Of a DNA stretch of 47,759 nt, positions 8,296 through 16,265 are shown piece after piece; the first letter of the stretch is position 1, and each line of letters opens with the position of its first letter. The translations under genes and the position numbers were made by a program. Under the pieces are notes generated by a model that saw only the letters and a list, made by a program, of their open reading frames with translations, did not search any database and was not told where the DNA came from. The DNA lies in assembly GCA_900543325.1 (NCBI GenBank), contig UQQU01000018.1, forward strand, positions 1 through 47,759. The letters run 5' to 3'. The DNA comes from an uncultured Clostridium sp. Its GTDB lineage: Bacteria; Bacillota; Clostridia; Clostridiales; Clostridiaceae.

Positions 8296-10002
8296 ATGAA
8301 AAAACCTGTAATTGAGTTCGTGGATTTTACTTTTCAATACAGAGCTCAGGCAAAGCCAACATTAAATAATATAAATTTAACTATATATGAAGGAGAAAAG
8401 GTACTTATAGTAGGACCATCAGGTTCAGGAAAAAGTACTCTTTCAAATTGCATAAATGGGATTGTGCCATTTTCTAATAAAGGTAAAATTTCTGGTAGCT
8501 TAAAAGTTAAGGGAAAAGAAACTAAAGAAATGAGTATATTTGAACTGTCAAATTCAGTAGGTACTGTACTTCAAGATCCAGATGGTCAGTTTATAGGATT
8601 AACAGTTGGTGAAGATATAGCCTTTAAATTAGAAAATGATTGTGTATCACAAGAAGAAATGAAAGAAAAAGTTAAAGTTGTTTCTGAAATTGTAGGGATA
8701 GATACTCATTTAAATTCTGCACCGTATAGTTTATCAGGAGGTCAAAAGCAACGTGTAACATTAGCTGGTGTTATGGTTGGTGAAGTAGATATTCTTTTAT
8801 TTGATGAACCACTTGCAAGTTTGGACCCTGCAACTGGAAAAAGTGCTATTGAGCTAATAGATCAAATTCAAAAGAAAACTAATAAGACTATATTAATAAT
8901 AGAACATAGATTAGAGGATGTATTACATTGTCCAGTAGATAGAATAATAGTTGTTGATAATGGTAGAATAGCAGCAGATATAACTCCAGGAGAGTTATTA
9001 AGTTCAAATTTATTAGTTGAAACTGGAATACGTGAACCATTATATATTACTGCATTAAAATATGCTGGCTGTGATATTAAACCAGAAATGCATCCAGAAC
9101 ATATTGATACATTAAATATAGATAGTTGTAGAGAAAAGTTAAAAGATTGGTATGAAGATACAATAGAAGATGAACAAAAAGTAAATAATGAAGTTATTCT
9201 TGAAATGAGGGATGTAAAATTCTCTTATGAGTCAGGAAAGGAAATATTACATGGTGTTTCTTTTAAAATTAATAAAGGTGAAATGGTTAGTATTGTAGGA
9301 AGAAATGGAGCCGGTAAATCAACTATTTCTAAATTAATATGTGGGTTTTATAAGCCAACGGAAGGTCAGATATTATTTAATGGTAGAGATTTAATTAATG
9401 ATACTATTAAAGAACGTGCAGAAAAAATAGGTATAGTAATGCAAAATCCGAATCAAATGATATCAAAAACTATGATTTTTGATGAAGTAGCTTTAGGACT
9501 TAAGGTTAGAGGTGTTTCTGAAGAGGAAATCAAGAATAGAGTTTTTGAAACATTAAAGATTTGTGGACTATATGAATTCCGTAATTGGCCTATTTCAGCT
9601 TTAAGTTTTGGTCAAAAGAAACGTGTAACAATTGCATCAATATTAGTATTAAATCCTGAAATTCTTATTTTAGATGAACCTACAGCAGGACAGGACTTTA
9701 AACATTACACTGAAATTATGGAATTCTTAAAAGAATTAAACCAAAAGGGTGTAACAATAATAATGATAACTCATGATATGCATTTAATGCTTGAATATAC
9801 TAATAGGGCAATTGTATTATCAAATGGAGTAAAATTAGCTGATGATATAGCAGCTAATGTTCTTACAGGTGAAGAAGTAATAAACAAAGCAAACTTAAAG
9901 GAAACATCACTATATGAATTAGCTGTGAAAGCTAAGTTAGATAATCCAAGAATGTTTGTTAAGAAATTTATTGATTATGATAGGAGGATTAGAGGGATAT
10001 GA
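8296..10002 (+). CDS. ECF transporter energizing ATPase, two fused ABC domains
   Basis: A 568-aa cytoplasmic protein with two complete nucleotide-binding domains, equivalent to fused EcfA and EcfA'. Domain 1 (~residues 5-245): Walker A GPSGSGKST, signature SLSGGQKQR, Walker B LLFDEPLASLD. Domain 2 (~residues 300-530): Walker A GRNGAGKST, a variant signature ALSFGQKKR, Walker B ILDEPTAGQD. Both Walker B glutamates are present. The fused architecture and length match the ATPase that normally accompanies UPF0397 S components. Its stop codon overlaps the EcfT start by 4 bases (ATGA), indicating translational coupling. Ribosome binding site GACGAGGAG precedes the ATG. Confidence 0.93.
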   Translation: MKKPVIEFVDFTFQYRAQAKPTLNNINLTIYEGEKVLIVGPSGSGKSTLSNCINGIVPFSNKGKISGSLKVKGKETKEMSIFELSNSVGTVLQDPDGQFIGLTVGEDIAFKLENDCVSQEEMKEKVKVVSEIVGIDTHLNSAPYSLSGGQKQRVTLAGVMVGEVDILLFDEPLASLDPATGKSAIELIDQIQKKTNKTILIIEHRLEDVLHCPVDRIIVVDNGRIAADITPGELLSSNLLVETGIREPLYITALKYAGCDIKPEMHPEHIDTLNIDSCREKLKDWYEDTIEDEQKVNNEVILEMRDVKFSYESGKEILHGVSFKINKGEMVSIVGRNGAGKSTISKLICGFYKPTEGQILFNGRDLINDTIKERAEKIGIVMQNPNQMISKTMIFDEVALGLKVRGVSEEEIKNRVFETLKICGLYEFRNWPISALSFGQKKRVTIASILVLNPEILILDEPTAGQDFKHYTEIMEFLKELNQKGVTIIMITHDMHLMLEYTNRAIVLSNGVKLADDIAANVLTGEEVINKANLKETSLYELAVKAKLDNPRMFVKKFIDYDRRIRGI

Positions 10003-10826
10003 GTACAATGATTGGATATTCAGATATAGATTCACCTATTCATAGATTAACAGGGGCATCAAAGTTAATTGCCTTAATTATTTGGGCTTTAGCTTCGATG
10101 ATTACATATGATACTCGTGTGCTTTTAGGAATGTTTGTTATAAGCATAATTGTGTTTAAAATTTCAAGGGTAGAATTTAAACAAATTTCATTTGTTCTTT
10201 ACTTTATATTAATATTCTTATTATTAAATAATGTAGCTATATTCATATTTTCACCATATGAGGGTGTTCAAATATATGGAAGTAGAACAGATTTATTTAA
10301 GATTGCTGGTCCGTATACTATAACAAGTCAGCAATTATTTTATCAGTTTAATATAACTTTAAAGTATTTTTCAATAATACCTATGGCATTATTATTTATG
10401 GTTGCTACTAATCCAAGTGAATTTGCAGCATCATTAAATAAAATAGGCGTAAGTTATAAAATAGCATATTCAGTTTCGATAGCTTTAAGATATATACCTG
10501 ATGTTCAGCGTGACTATCAAGATATATCATTTGCACAACAAGCTAGAGGAATAGATATGTCTAAAAAGGAAAAAATAACAAAAAGAATTAAAAACTCAGC
10601 TTCTATTTTAATGCCTCTAATATTCTCAAGTTTAGATAGAATAGAAACTATAAGTTCTGCTATGGAACTTAGAGCATTTGGAAGTAATAAAAAGCGTACT
10701 TGGTATAATGGAAGGCCATTTAAAAAAGGTGATTATATAGCTGTAGCTATAGTTAGTATTATATTAATAATTGCTATAATTGCAACAATAGTAAATGGTG
10801 GACGTTTCTATAATCCGTTTATTTAA
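9999..10826 (+). CDS. ECF transporter transmembrane T component
   Basis: A 275-aa membrane protein (CbiQ/EcfT family) that couples the ATPases to the S component. It has about five hydrophobic segments and the two coupling-helix arginine motifs typical of EcfT: AQQARGIDMSKK and SAMELRAFGS. The start codon overlaps the ATPase stop by four bases, so the two proteins are made together. It completes a three-part transporter with the S component at 7473. There is no sign of truncation. Confidence 0.92.
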   Translation: MSTMIGYSDIDSPIHRLTGASKLIALIIWALASMITYDTRVLLGMFVISIIVFKISRVEFKQISFVLYFILIFLLLNNVAIFIFSPYEGVQIYGSRTDLFKIAGPYTITSQQLFYQFNITLKYFSIIPMALLFMVATNPSEFAASLNKIGVSYKIAYSVSIALRYIPDVQRDYQDISFAQQARGIDMSKKEKITKRIKNSASILMPLIFSSLDRIETISSAMELRAFGSNKKRTWYNGRPFKKGDYIAVAIVSIILIIAIIATIVNGGRFYNPFI

Positions 10827-10836
10827 TAAAATAAAT

Positions 10837-10878
10837 ATAAGTTAGCATTATAAAAATTTATAGTGCTAACTTATTTTA
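10837..10878 (+). terminator. Terminator after ecfT
   Basis: ATAAGTTAGCATTATA (10837-10852) pairs with TATAGTGCTAACTTAT (10859-10874), a 16-bp stem with a 6-base loop and one mismatch or G-U pair, followed by TTTT. Confidence 0.85.
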
Positions 10879-10907
10879 TATATAGATTAATCTATATATA
10901 AAATAAG
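10870..10907. repeat. Perfect 38-bp palindrome
   Basis: The arm CTTATTTTATATATAGATT is followed without a spacer by its exact reverse complement (centre between 10888 and 10889). Its left end overlaps the right arm of the preceding terminator, so the two hairpins cannot both form fully. It is almost entirely A/T apart from the AGATTAATCT centre and the outer C-G pair. Confidence 0.85.
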
Positions 10908-11019
10908 CAACTTCCATAAATTACAAATATATTGTAATACTTTTGTAAATTAATTTCATTCTATATAGGTATAATATAAAGTATAGAAATATATAAGAAG
11001 TAGTTAGGGGAATTTGTAA

Positions 11020-11994
11020 ATGGATAAATTAACTAAGGATAAAAATAGATGTAGTAGATTTAGAAAACATATAATAAAGAATAATTGCAAGGTAGTAGGT
11101 TTATTAATAATTACTATATTCTGTATAGGAGTCTTAGACGATAAAAATGTTATAGCTAATACAAATATAGATATAAACTATGGTGATTTTATGATAGACA
11201 CTAGTAATTTTAATGATGATAATAATAACAAAAGCTCTCAGGAAGGAGAAAATATTCACGCTGCTACAAATAAAGAAAATTTATTATATACATCTTATGA
11301 AAATGACTTATATGCAGATAATGCTAAAGATATAGAGAATATGCTTAATAAATGGAATTACTTAAGAGAGGATGGGAAAAAGATTGCATACTTAACTTTT
11401 GATGATGGGCCCTCTACTGAAGTAACACAACAAATACTAGAAACCCTTAAAGTTAATAATGTCAAAGCTACCTTTTTTATACTAGGTAGTAATGTTGAAA
11501 AAAGTGATATACAAAAAGAATTATTGAAAGAAATGGTTATGGAAGGACACGCTATTGGAAATCATGGATACTGTCATGATTATAGTGTTCTATATCCAGG
11601 TAGAGTTGCTAATCCAACAGTATTAGTAAATGATATGAAAAAATCAGAGAATGTAATGAAGTCTGTTTTAGGAGATAACTTCAGCACTAATGTTATTAGA
11701 TTACCAGGAGGACATATGTCATGGAATACTAAAGCATTAGATCCGGTTCTTGAAAAAAATGGATATAGTTATATAGATTGGAATGTTCTTAATGGAGATG
11801 CTGAAAGCAATGATAGAACAGTTGAACAGTTAGTAAATAGATTTAAGGGAACTTTAAGTGATTTAGCAGGAAATGATGATGTCTTAGTTATATTAATGCA
11901 TGACACAAATGCAAAGAAAACAACAGCACAATCATTACAGCAGATTATAGATTACTTAAGGTCTTTAGGTTATGAGTTTAGAACATTAAAGTAG
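11020..11994 (+). CDS. Polysaccharide deacetylase, membrane-anchored (NodB fold, PgdA-like)
   Basis: A 324-aa enzyme expected to remove acetyl groups from N-acetylglucosamine in peptidoglycan or another surface glycan. An N-terminal basic stretch plus one hydrophobic segment (~residues 27-42) anchors it outside the membrane, followed by a low-complexity Asn/Asp-rich linker. The NodB domain starts at ~residue 123: motif 1 YLTFDDGPS, motif 2 GNHGYCHDYS (metal ligands His-x-x-x-His), motif 3 IRLPGGHMSW, and the late motif ILMHDT. Catalytic and metal residues are all present. A good -10 TATAAT lies at 10970-10975, though the -35 is weak. It neighbours a two-component system and an LCP protein, suggesting an envelope-modification neighbourhood. 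Confidence 0.9.
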   Translation: MDKLTKDKNRCSRFRKHIIKNNCKVVGLLIITIFCIGVLDDKNVIANTNIDINYGDFMIDTSNFNDDNNNKSSQEGENIHAATNKENLLYTSYENDLYADNAKDIENMLNKWNYLREDGKKIAYLTFDDGPSTEVTQQILETLKVNNVKATFFILGSNVEKSDIQKELLKEMVMEGHAIGNHGYCHDYSVLYPGRVANPTVLVNDMKKSENVMKSVLGDNFSTNVIRLPGGHMSWNTKALDPVLEKNGYSYIDWNVLNGDAESNDRTVEQLVNRFKGTLSDLAGNDDVLVILMHDTNAKKTTAQSLQQIIDYLRSLGYEFRTLK

Positions 11995-12004
11995 AAAAAG
12001 TAAT

Positions 12005-12046
12005 AAATACTGGATAAATGGTGATATTTATCCAGTATTTTATTTG
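12005..12046 (+). terminator. Terminator after deacetylase gene
   Basis: AAATACTGGATAAAT pairs perfectly with ATTTATCCAGTATTT (15 bp) around a 6-base loop, then TATTT. Confidence 0.88.
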
Positions 12047-12102
12047 TATATATTAGAAAATATAAATAAAGAGTAGTGTTATAGAGTTGAAAGGAAGTTT
12101 AT

Positions 12103-12804
12103 ATGAAAAAAATATTAATAGTTGAAGACGAAGATAGTATAAGAGGGTTTTTAAAAATAAATTTAAAAAGGAATGGATTTGAGGTTTTAGAGACTGATAA
12201 TGGGGAAGAGGGATTAGAAATTTTAGAATCGGAAGATCCAGTTCTGATAATATTAGATGTTATGTTACCAGGAATAGATGGATTTGAAGTTTGCAAGAGA
12301 GCTAGAGAAAAAAAAGATAATATTGGTATTATAATGTTGACTGCAAAAGGACAAGATATGGATAAAATAATGGGACTCGAATATGGAGCAGATGACTATA
12401 TGGTGAAACCATTTAATCCAATGGAGTTATTGCTTAGAATAAAAGCTATATTAAGAAGGATTGGTGGGAATAAAGAAAATAATATTATAAGAAATGGAAT
12501 ATTTACTATAGATAGCTATGGGAAAAAGGTATTTAAAGGAGGTAAAGAGATTGACTTAACACCAAAAGAATATTCACTTATAAAACTATTTATAGAAAAT
12601 CCTAATAAGGCCTTTTCAAGGGATGAATTATTAGACTTGGTTTGGGGAAAGGATTATTTTGCTGACTCTAAAATTATAGATGTGAACATAAGAAGACTTA
12701 GAAGCAAAATAGAAGATTCATCATCTAAGGAAGGATACATAGAAACTATATGGGGGCTTGGATATAGATGGAGAGGCGAAGTTTGTGAAAAGTATACGAA
12801 GTAA
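12103..12804 (+). CDS. OmpR/PhoB-family response regulator
   Basis: A 233-aa two-component regulator. The receiver domain spans ~1-118 with the acidic pair at E8/D9, phosphoacceptor D52 (ILDVMLPG), T80 and K102 (MVKPF). The C-terminal winged helix (~130-228) has the usual LTPKEYSLIKLF, SRDELLDLVWG, VDVNIRRLRSKI-like pattern and ends with ETIWGLGYRW. Its last 20 bases overlap the histidine kinase start, so the pair is co-translated. Targets are not known; the neighbouring deacetylase, lipoprotein and LCP genes suggest cell-envelope stress. Confidence 0.95.
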   Translation: MKKILIVEDEDSIRGFLKINLKRNGFEVLETDNGEEGLEILESEDPVLIILDVMLPGIDGFEVCKRAREKKDNIGIIMLTAKGQDMDKIMGLEYGADDYMVKPFNPMELLLRIKAILRRIGGNKENNIIRNGIFTIDSYGKKVFKGGKEIDLTPKEYSLIKLFIENPNKAFSRDELLDLVWGKDYFADSKIIDVNIRRLRSKIEDSSSKEGYIETIWGLGYRWRGEVCEKYTK

Positions 12805-14188
12805 GGTGTTGAAAAATTTTCTTATAGTAATAATATTAACTGTTTTAATATTAGATATATTAACTTTACTATGTTTAAAAGGATATTATTATAAGAATAC
12901 CCAAAATACTTTGGTTAATCAATTAGAATCATCTATTAATTTTTATCAAAAATATTTTTCTAATAATGAATTAATGGAAAATATATATGATAATGTAGAT
13001 GTTTTTTGGAACATGAAACAAGGACAAGTGGAAATATTAGATCCAAGCGGTAAGTTATTAATGGACTCATATGGTATAAGAGATTCTGAAATTTTAAGCA
13101 CTCCTGATATAGCAAAAGCTAAAAATGGAGAAGTTGGAATATGGACCGGAAAAGTAAATTGTTATAATGATAAAGTAATGATAGTTTCTAAGGCCATTAC
13201 TTCTAAGATAAATCCAAGTGATATGATAGGTATAGTTAGGATTATTTTTTCTTTAGAAGAAATACATAAAATAATAGATTCTTTTAGTGTATTATTTTTA
13301 TTTATTTCTATAATAGTAATAGTTTTGGGTATAATAATGAGTTTAATAATAGCAAGAGATATAGTATCTCCAATAAAAAAGATAACAGCAGTTGCAAAGG
13401 AGATGGCGAAAGGAAATTTAAATATTAGAAGTAATGTTGCTGATAATATTGAAATTGCCCAATTATCAAAGACGTTGAATTATATGGGATGTGAGGTTGA
13501 AAAGAGAGAAAAATTAAAAAATGAATTTATATCTTCAGTTTCCCATGAACTGAGAACACCATTAACGTCCATTAAGGGATGGGCTGTAACTTTAAAGTAT
13601 GATTGTAGTGATATGGATACAGTAGCTTTAGGTCTTGATATTATTGAAAAAGAAAGTGATAGATTAACAGAGATGGTGGAGGAATTATTAGATTTTTCTA
13701 AACTTATAAATGGTGTTATTTCCTTAAATATAAAAGAACATGATGTGAAAAGTTTTATTGAGTATATTGCAAATTATATGAGGCCAAGAGCAGAAAGAGA
13801 GGGGAAAAAATTTAATATAACTATAGATAAAAATGTTACAAAAGGTTATTTTGATGAAAATAGACTTAAGCAGGTTTTAAGTAATATTATAGATAACTCT
13901 TTTAAATTTACTGAAGAAAATGGAATAATAAGTTTAAATGCTAAAGTTGAAGAGAAGTATTTAGTGTTTAGGGTAAAAGATAATGGAAGTGGAATAAATA
14001 GTAGAGATTTACCACGAGTAAAAGATAAATTTTATAAGGGGAAAAATAGTAAATCTAGAAATGGAATAGGTTTATCTATATGTGATGAAATAGTAACTTT
14101 GCATAGAGGAGTTTTAGAAATTAAAAGTAAAGAAAATAAAGGGACAGAAATAATAATTAAAATTCCTTTAAATCAAGGAGAAGTTTAA
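12785..14188 (+). CDS. Sensor histidine kinase, cognate to the preceding regulator
   Basis: A 467-aa membrane sensor kinase. Two transmembrane segments (~10-32 and ~163-188) flank an extracellular sensor region of about 130 residues, followed by HAMP, a dimerisation domain with phosphorylated His254 in SVSHELRTPLTSIKG, and an ATPase domain with N box NIIDNSFKF, G1 KDNGSGI and G2 RNGIGLSI. GTG 12785 is chosen because GGAGAGGCGAAG lies just upstream; a longer frame from ATG 12758 has no such site and would overlap the regulator by 47 bases. The next gene, a lipoprotein, begins one base after its stop codon. The signal is unknown. Confidence 0.92.
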   Translation: MKSIRSKVLKNFLIVIILTVLILDILTLLCLKGYYYKNTQNTLVNQLESSINFYQKYFSNNELMENIYDNVDVFWNMKQGQVEILDPSGKLLMDSYGIRDSEILSTPDIAKAKNGEVGIWTGKVNCYNDKVMIVSKAITSKINPSDMIGIVRIIFSLEEIHKIIDSFSVLFLFISIIVIVLGIIMSLIIARDIVSPIKKITAVAKEMAKGNLNIRSNVADNIEIAQLSKTLNYMGCEVEKREKLKNEFISSVSHELRTPLTSIKGWAVTLKYDCSDMDTVALGLDIIEKESDRLTEMVEELLDFSKLINGVISLNIKEHDVKSFIEYIANYMRPRAEREGKKFNITIDKNVTKGYFDENRLKQVLSNIIDNSFKFTEENGIISLNAKVEEKYLVFRVKDNGSGINSRDLPRVKDKFYKGKNSKSRNGIGLSICDEIVTLHRGVLEIKSKENKGTEIIIKIPLNQGEV

Positions 14189-14189
14189 T

Positions 14190-15650
14190 ATGAATAAGAA
14201 ATTTTTAATGGTGTTTTTTCTTATTATAATATTGTTTTTTGGATGTAACTCAAATATTGGAAACGAGGAGAATAATGATATTTTTAATTTTACCGGAACT
14301 TGGAGAATTGATTTAGTTGAGCAACTAGGAGAAAAGGATGAGAGTGAAGACACTTCTAGTTATTTAATTGGGGATGAAATAAAATTAGGCAATAATAAAA
14401 TTAATATTGCAGGTAATTATAGACGAGATATTCATTATAAGTTAAAAGCTATTGAAGGAGATTATATTCTTTCATATGAGAATAACTTAACTATGAATAA
14501 TTTTATGAATGGTAGAGAGATGGTAGACTTAATATCTATTATTGATAAAAATCAAATAATAGGTGAGTTCTTTTTAAATTCTGATACAGAGATGATATTA
14601 TTGTATAAAAACAATTTAATTAAATTAAGTAAAGTAAGCAAAATTGCTAATTTTGATGATATTAGAGAGGATAGTAATATAGGAAATACAACTGAAGAGG
14701 AAAATTTTGATATACAAGAGGGAGTTATGCTAGGGATTAAAACTCCTAGTAAAAAGATTGATGATGGAGTATATAGTAATGATGAATATAGAACACTATG
14801 GATATCTCATGATAATTGGAAAATAGGAAATATATATGAAAAACCTAATATTATATTTCCAAGATTAAATGGGATATGGAAATTAGAAATAAATCAAAAA
14901 AGTATTAATGGCTTTGAATATGATCAATTTCAGGTGGGAAAATATGATGAAAAATTTAAAAATGATACAGTAGAAAATATAATGTTAGATAAAAGTGAAT
15001 ATAAGACTATAAAATTTGTTGGAAATGATTATATTGCAATAGGAAAATATCAAGGAGATTCATTTGAAGGAAATTATCCAATTTATCAAATAATACCTAT
15101 AAATAATATTAATATTGAAAATGGATTACAGGCAGATGAAATATTTATTGGGGATGAGAAAGAAAAATATTTAGAAGAATTTCAAAATAAAATTAATAGT
15201 TTATCTAAAGAACGAATAGATGAATTAAATATTTCTTCTTTAGATTATAATAATTTGGCTATTGAACGAAGAATAGGACGATGGACATTTGTTGCTAATT
15301 TATTGCCTAAGAATATGAATGAAGCGGGGGAAAGTTTTAAACTATCAATATTACCAGATAGTAGATTTATAAATTATAATTCTCTTTATATATCATGGAA
15401 GTCGCTAAAACAACAATTAGGTTTTTTTAAAGATGCATTTATATCTCCTTTAGCTAAAATTATATTAGTTCAATTTGATAGCTATATAGCGGTTTATAAA
15501 ATAGAAAATGGAAATATAATAACAGAACCTTTAGTTACCATACCTATAGAAGAGAATGATGAAATAATAATGTCTGAGTGGGCTAGTGGAAGTTATGTAG
15601 AGCAATGGGAAAAGGCTTTTATTGATGGAGAGTTAATAATAGGAAATTAG
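14190..15650 (+). CDS. Lipoprotein of unknown function in the two-component operon
   Basis: A 486-aa secreted lipoprotein: positively charged N terminus, hydrophobic core and lipobox FFGC with Cys at about residue 19. I do not recognise the family. Two stretches look like an internal repeat, each opening with G-T/I-W-R/K-I/L (GTWRIDLVEQ near residue 32; GIWKLEINQK near residue 228), as in lipocalin-like or META-like beta proteins. The C-terminal ~130 residues (GRWTFVANLLP onward) may be another beta domain. It has its own AAGGAGAAG ribosome binding site and begins immediately after the kinase stop codon, so it is probably made with the two-component pair and may act as its surface accessory or ligand-binding partner (inference). 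Confidence 0.85.
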   Translation: MNKKFLMVFFLIIILFFGCNSNIGNEENNDIFNFTGTWRIDLVEQLGEKDESEDTSSYLIGDEIKLGNNKINIAGNYRRDIHYKLKAIEGDYILSYENNLTMNNFMNGREMVDLISIIDKNQIIGEFFLNSDTEMILLYKNNLIKLSKVSKIANFDDIREDSNIGNTTEEENFDIQEGVMLGIKTPSKKIDDGVYSNDEYRTLWISHDNWKIGNIYEKPNIIFPRLNGIWKLEINQKSINGFEYDQFQVGKYDEKFKNDTVENIMLDKSEYKTIKFVGNDYIAIGKYQGDSFEGNYPIYQIIPINNINIENGLQADEIFIGDEKEKYLEEFQNKINSLSKERIDELNISSLDYNNLAIERRIGRWTFVANLLPKNMNEAGESFKLSILPDSRFINYNSLYISWKSLKQQLGFFKDAFISPLAKIILVQFDSYIAVYKIENGNIITEPLVTIPIEENDEIIMSEWASGSYVEQWEKAFIDGELIIGN

Positions 15651-15746
15651 AAGTAATTAAAAATATTGATAAAAAAATTGCTTAACTCTATAAAAAACAA
15701 TATATTACAGAATGAGAAAAATTTTTTAATAAACTTTATAAAAGTG

Positions 15747-15774
15747 TTGTAAAATAAAATAGATGTGTTATAAT
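15747..15774 (+). promoter_or_regulatory. Sigma-A promoter for the small zinc-ribbon gene
   Basis: TTGTAA (15747-15752), 16-base spacer, TATAAT (15769-15774). The predicted leader is about 113 bases and contains a small hairpin GTCAAA-TTG-TTTGAC at 15785-15799. Confidence 0.65.
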
Positions 15775-15894
15775 TGAGGAAGAGGTCAAATTGTTTGACT
15801 ATTTACAAGATTTAAAATAGATTAATAAAATTTCTCCTATTCAAGAGATATGTTATTAACCATGATAAATCTTAAGAAAATGGAGGAATTTATA

Positions 15895-16053
15895 ATGGCA
15901 GATAAGACTATCGTATGCAGAGACTGCGGAAAAGAATTTTTATTCACTGAAGGAGAGCAAGCTTTCTACAAAGAAAAAGGATTCGATAACGAACCAGTAA
16001 GATGTGTTGAATGTAGAAGAGCAAGAAAAGCTCAACAAAACAACAGAAAGTAA
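15895..16053 (+). CDS. Small zinc-ribbon protein (two CxxC pairs)
   Basis: A 52-aa cytoplasmic protein of the small zinc-ribbon family common in Clostridia. Two cysteine pairs, CRDC near residues 8-11 and CVEC near 37-40, form the metal knuckle, and the tail RRARKAQQNNRK is strongly basic, suggesting nucleic-acid or ribosome binding. ATG 15895 follows TGGAGGAAT at ideal spacing; an upstream ATG at 15850 is in frame but poorly placed. Unlike its neighbours, the gene uses many C-ending codons (ATC, TGC, GAC, TTC, TAC, AAC), a mark of high expression in AT-rich clostridia. It has its own promoter and terminator. Exact function is unknown. Confidence 0.85.
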   Translation: MADKTIVCRDCGKEFLFTEGEQAFYKEKGFDNEPVRCVECRRARKAQQNNRK

Positions 16054-16064
16054 TTAAATTTATG

Positions 16065-16096
16065 AGATTGTAAGAAATTTTCTTACAATCTTTTTT
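16065..16096 (+). terminator. Terminator of the zinc-ribbon gene
   Basis: AGATTGTAAGA pairs with TCTTACAATCT, followed by TTTTT. Together with the upstream promoter it makes the zinc-ribbon gene a single-gene transcript. Confidence 0.88.
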
Positions 16097-16265
16097 GTTG
16101 CGTAAAAATATATTTTTAAATTATATCTATAATTAAATAAGCAAAAAATATATATGTAGTTTACTATAAGTTAATAACTGTATTACAAAAAAAGCTATAT
16201 AAATTATAACAAATATGGTAAAATAATAAAGTTAATAGAGTTCATCAACATAAGGGGGCAATAAA

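Noticed and set aside
12758..12784. Longer start for the histidine kinase inside the response regulator gene
   Set aside because: No ribosome binding site; GTG 12785 has one and gives a normal short cytoplasmic N terminus.
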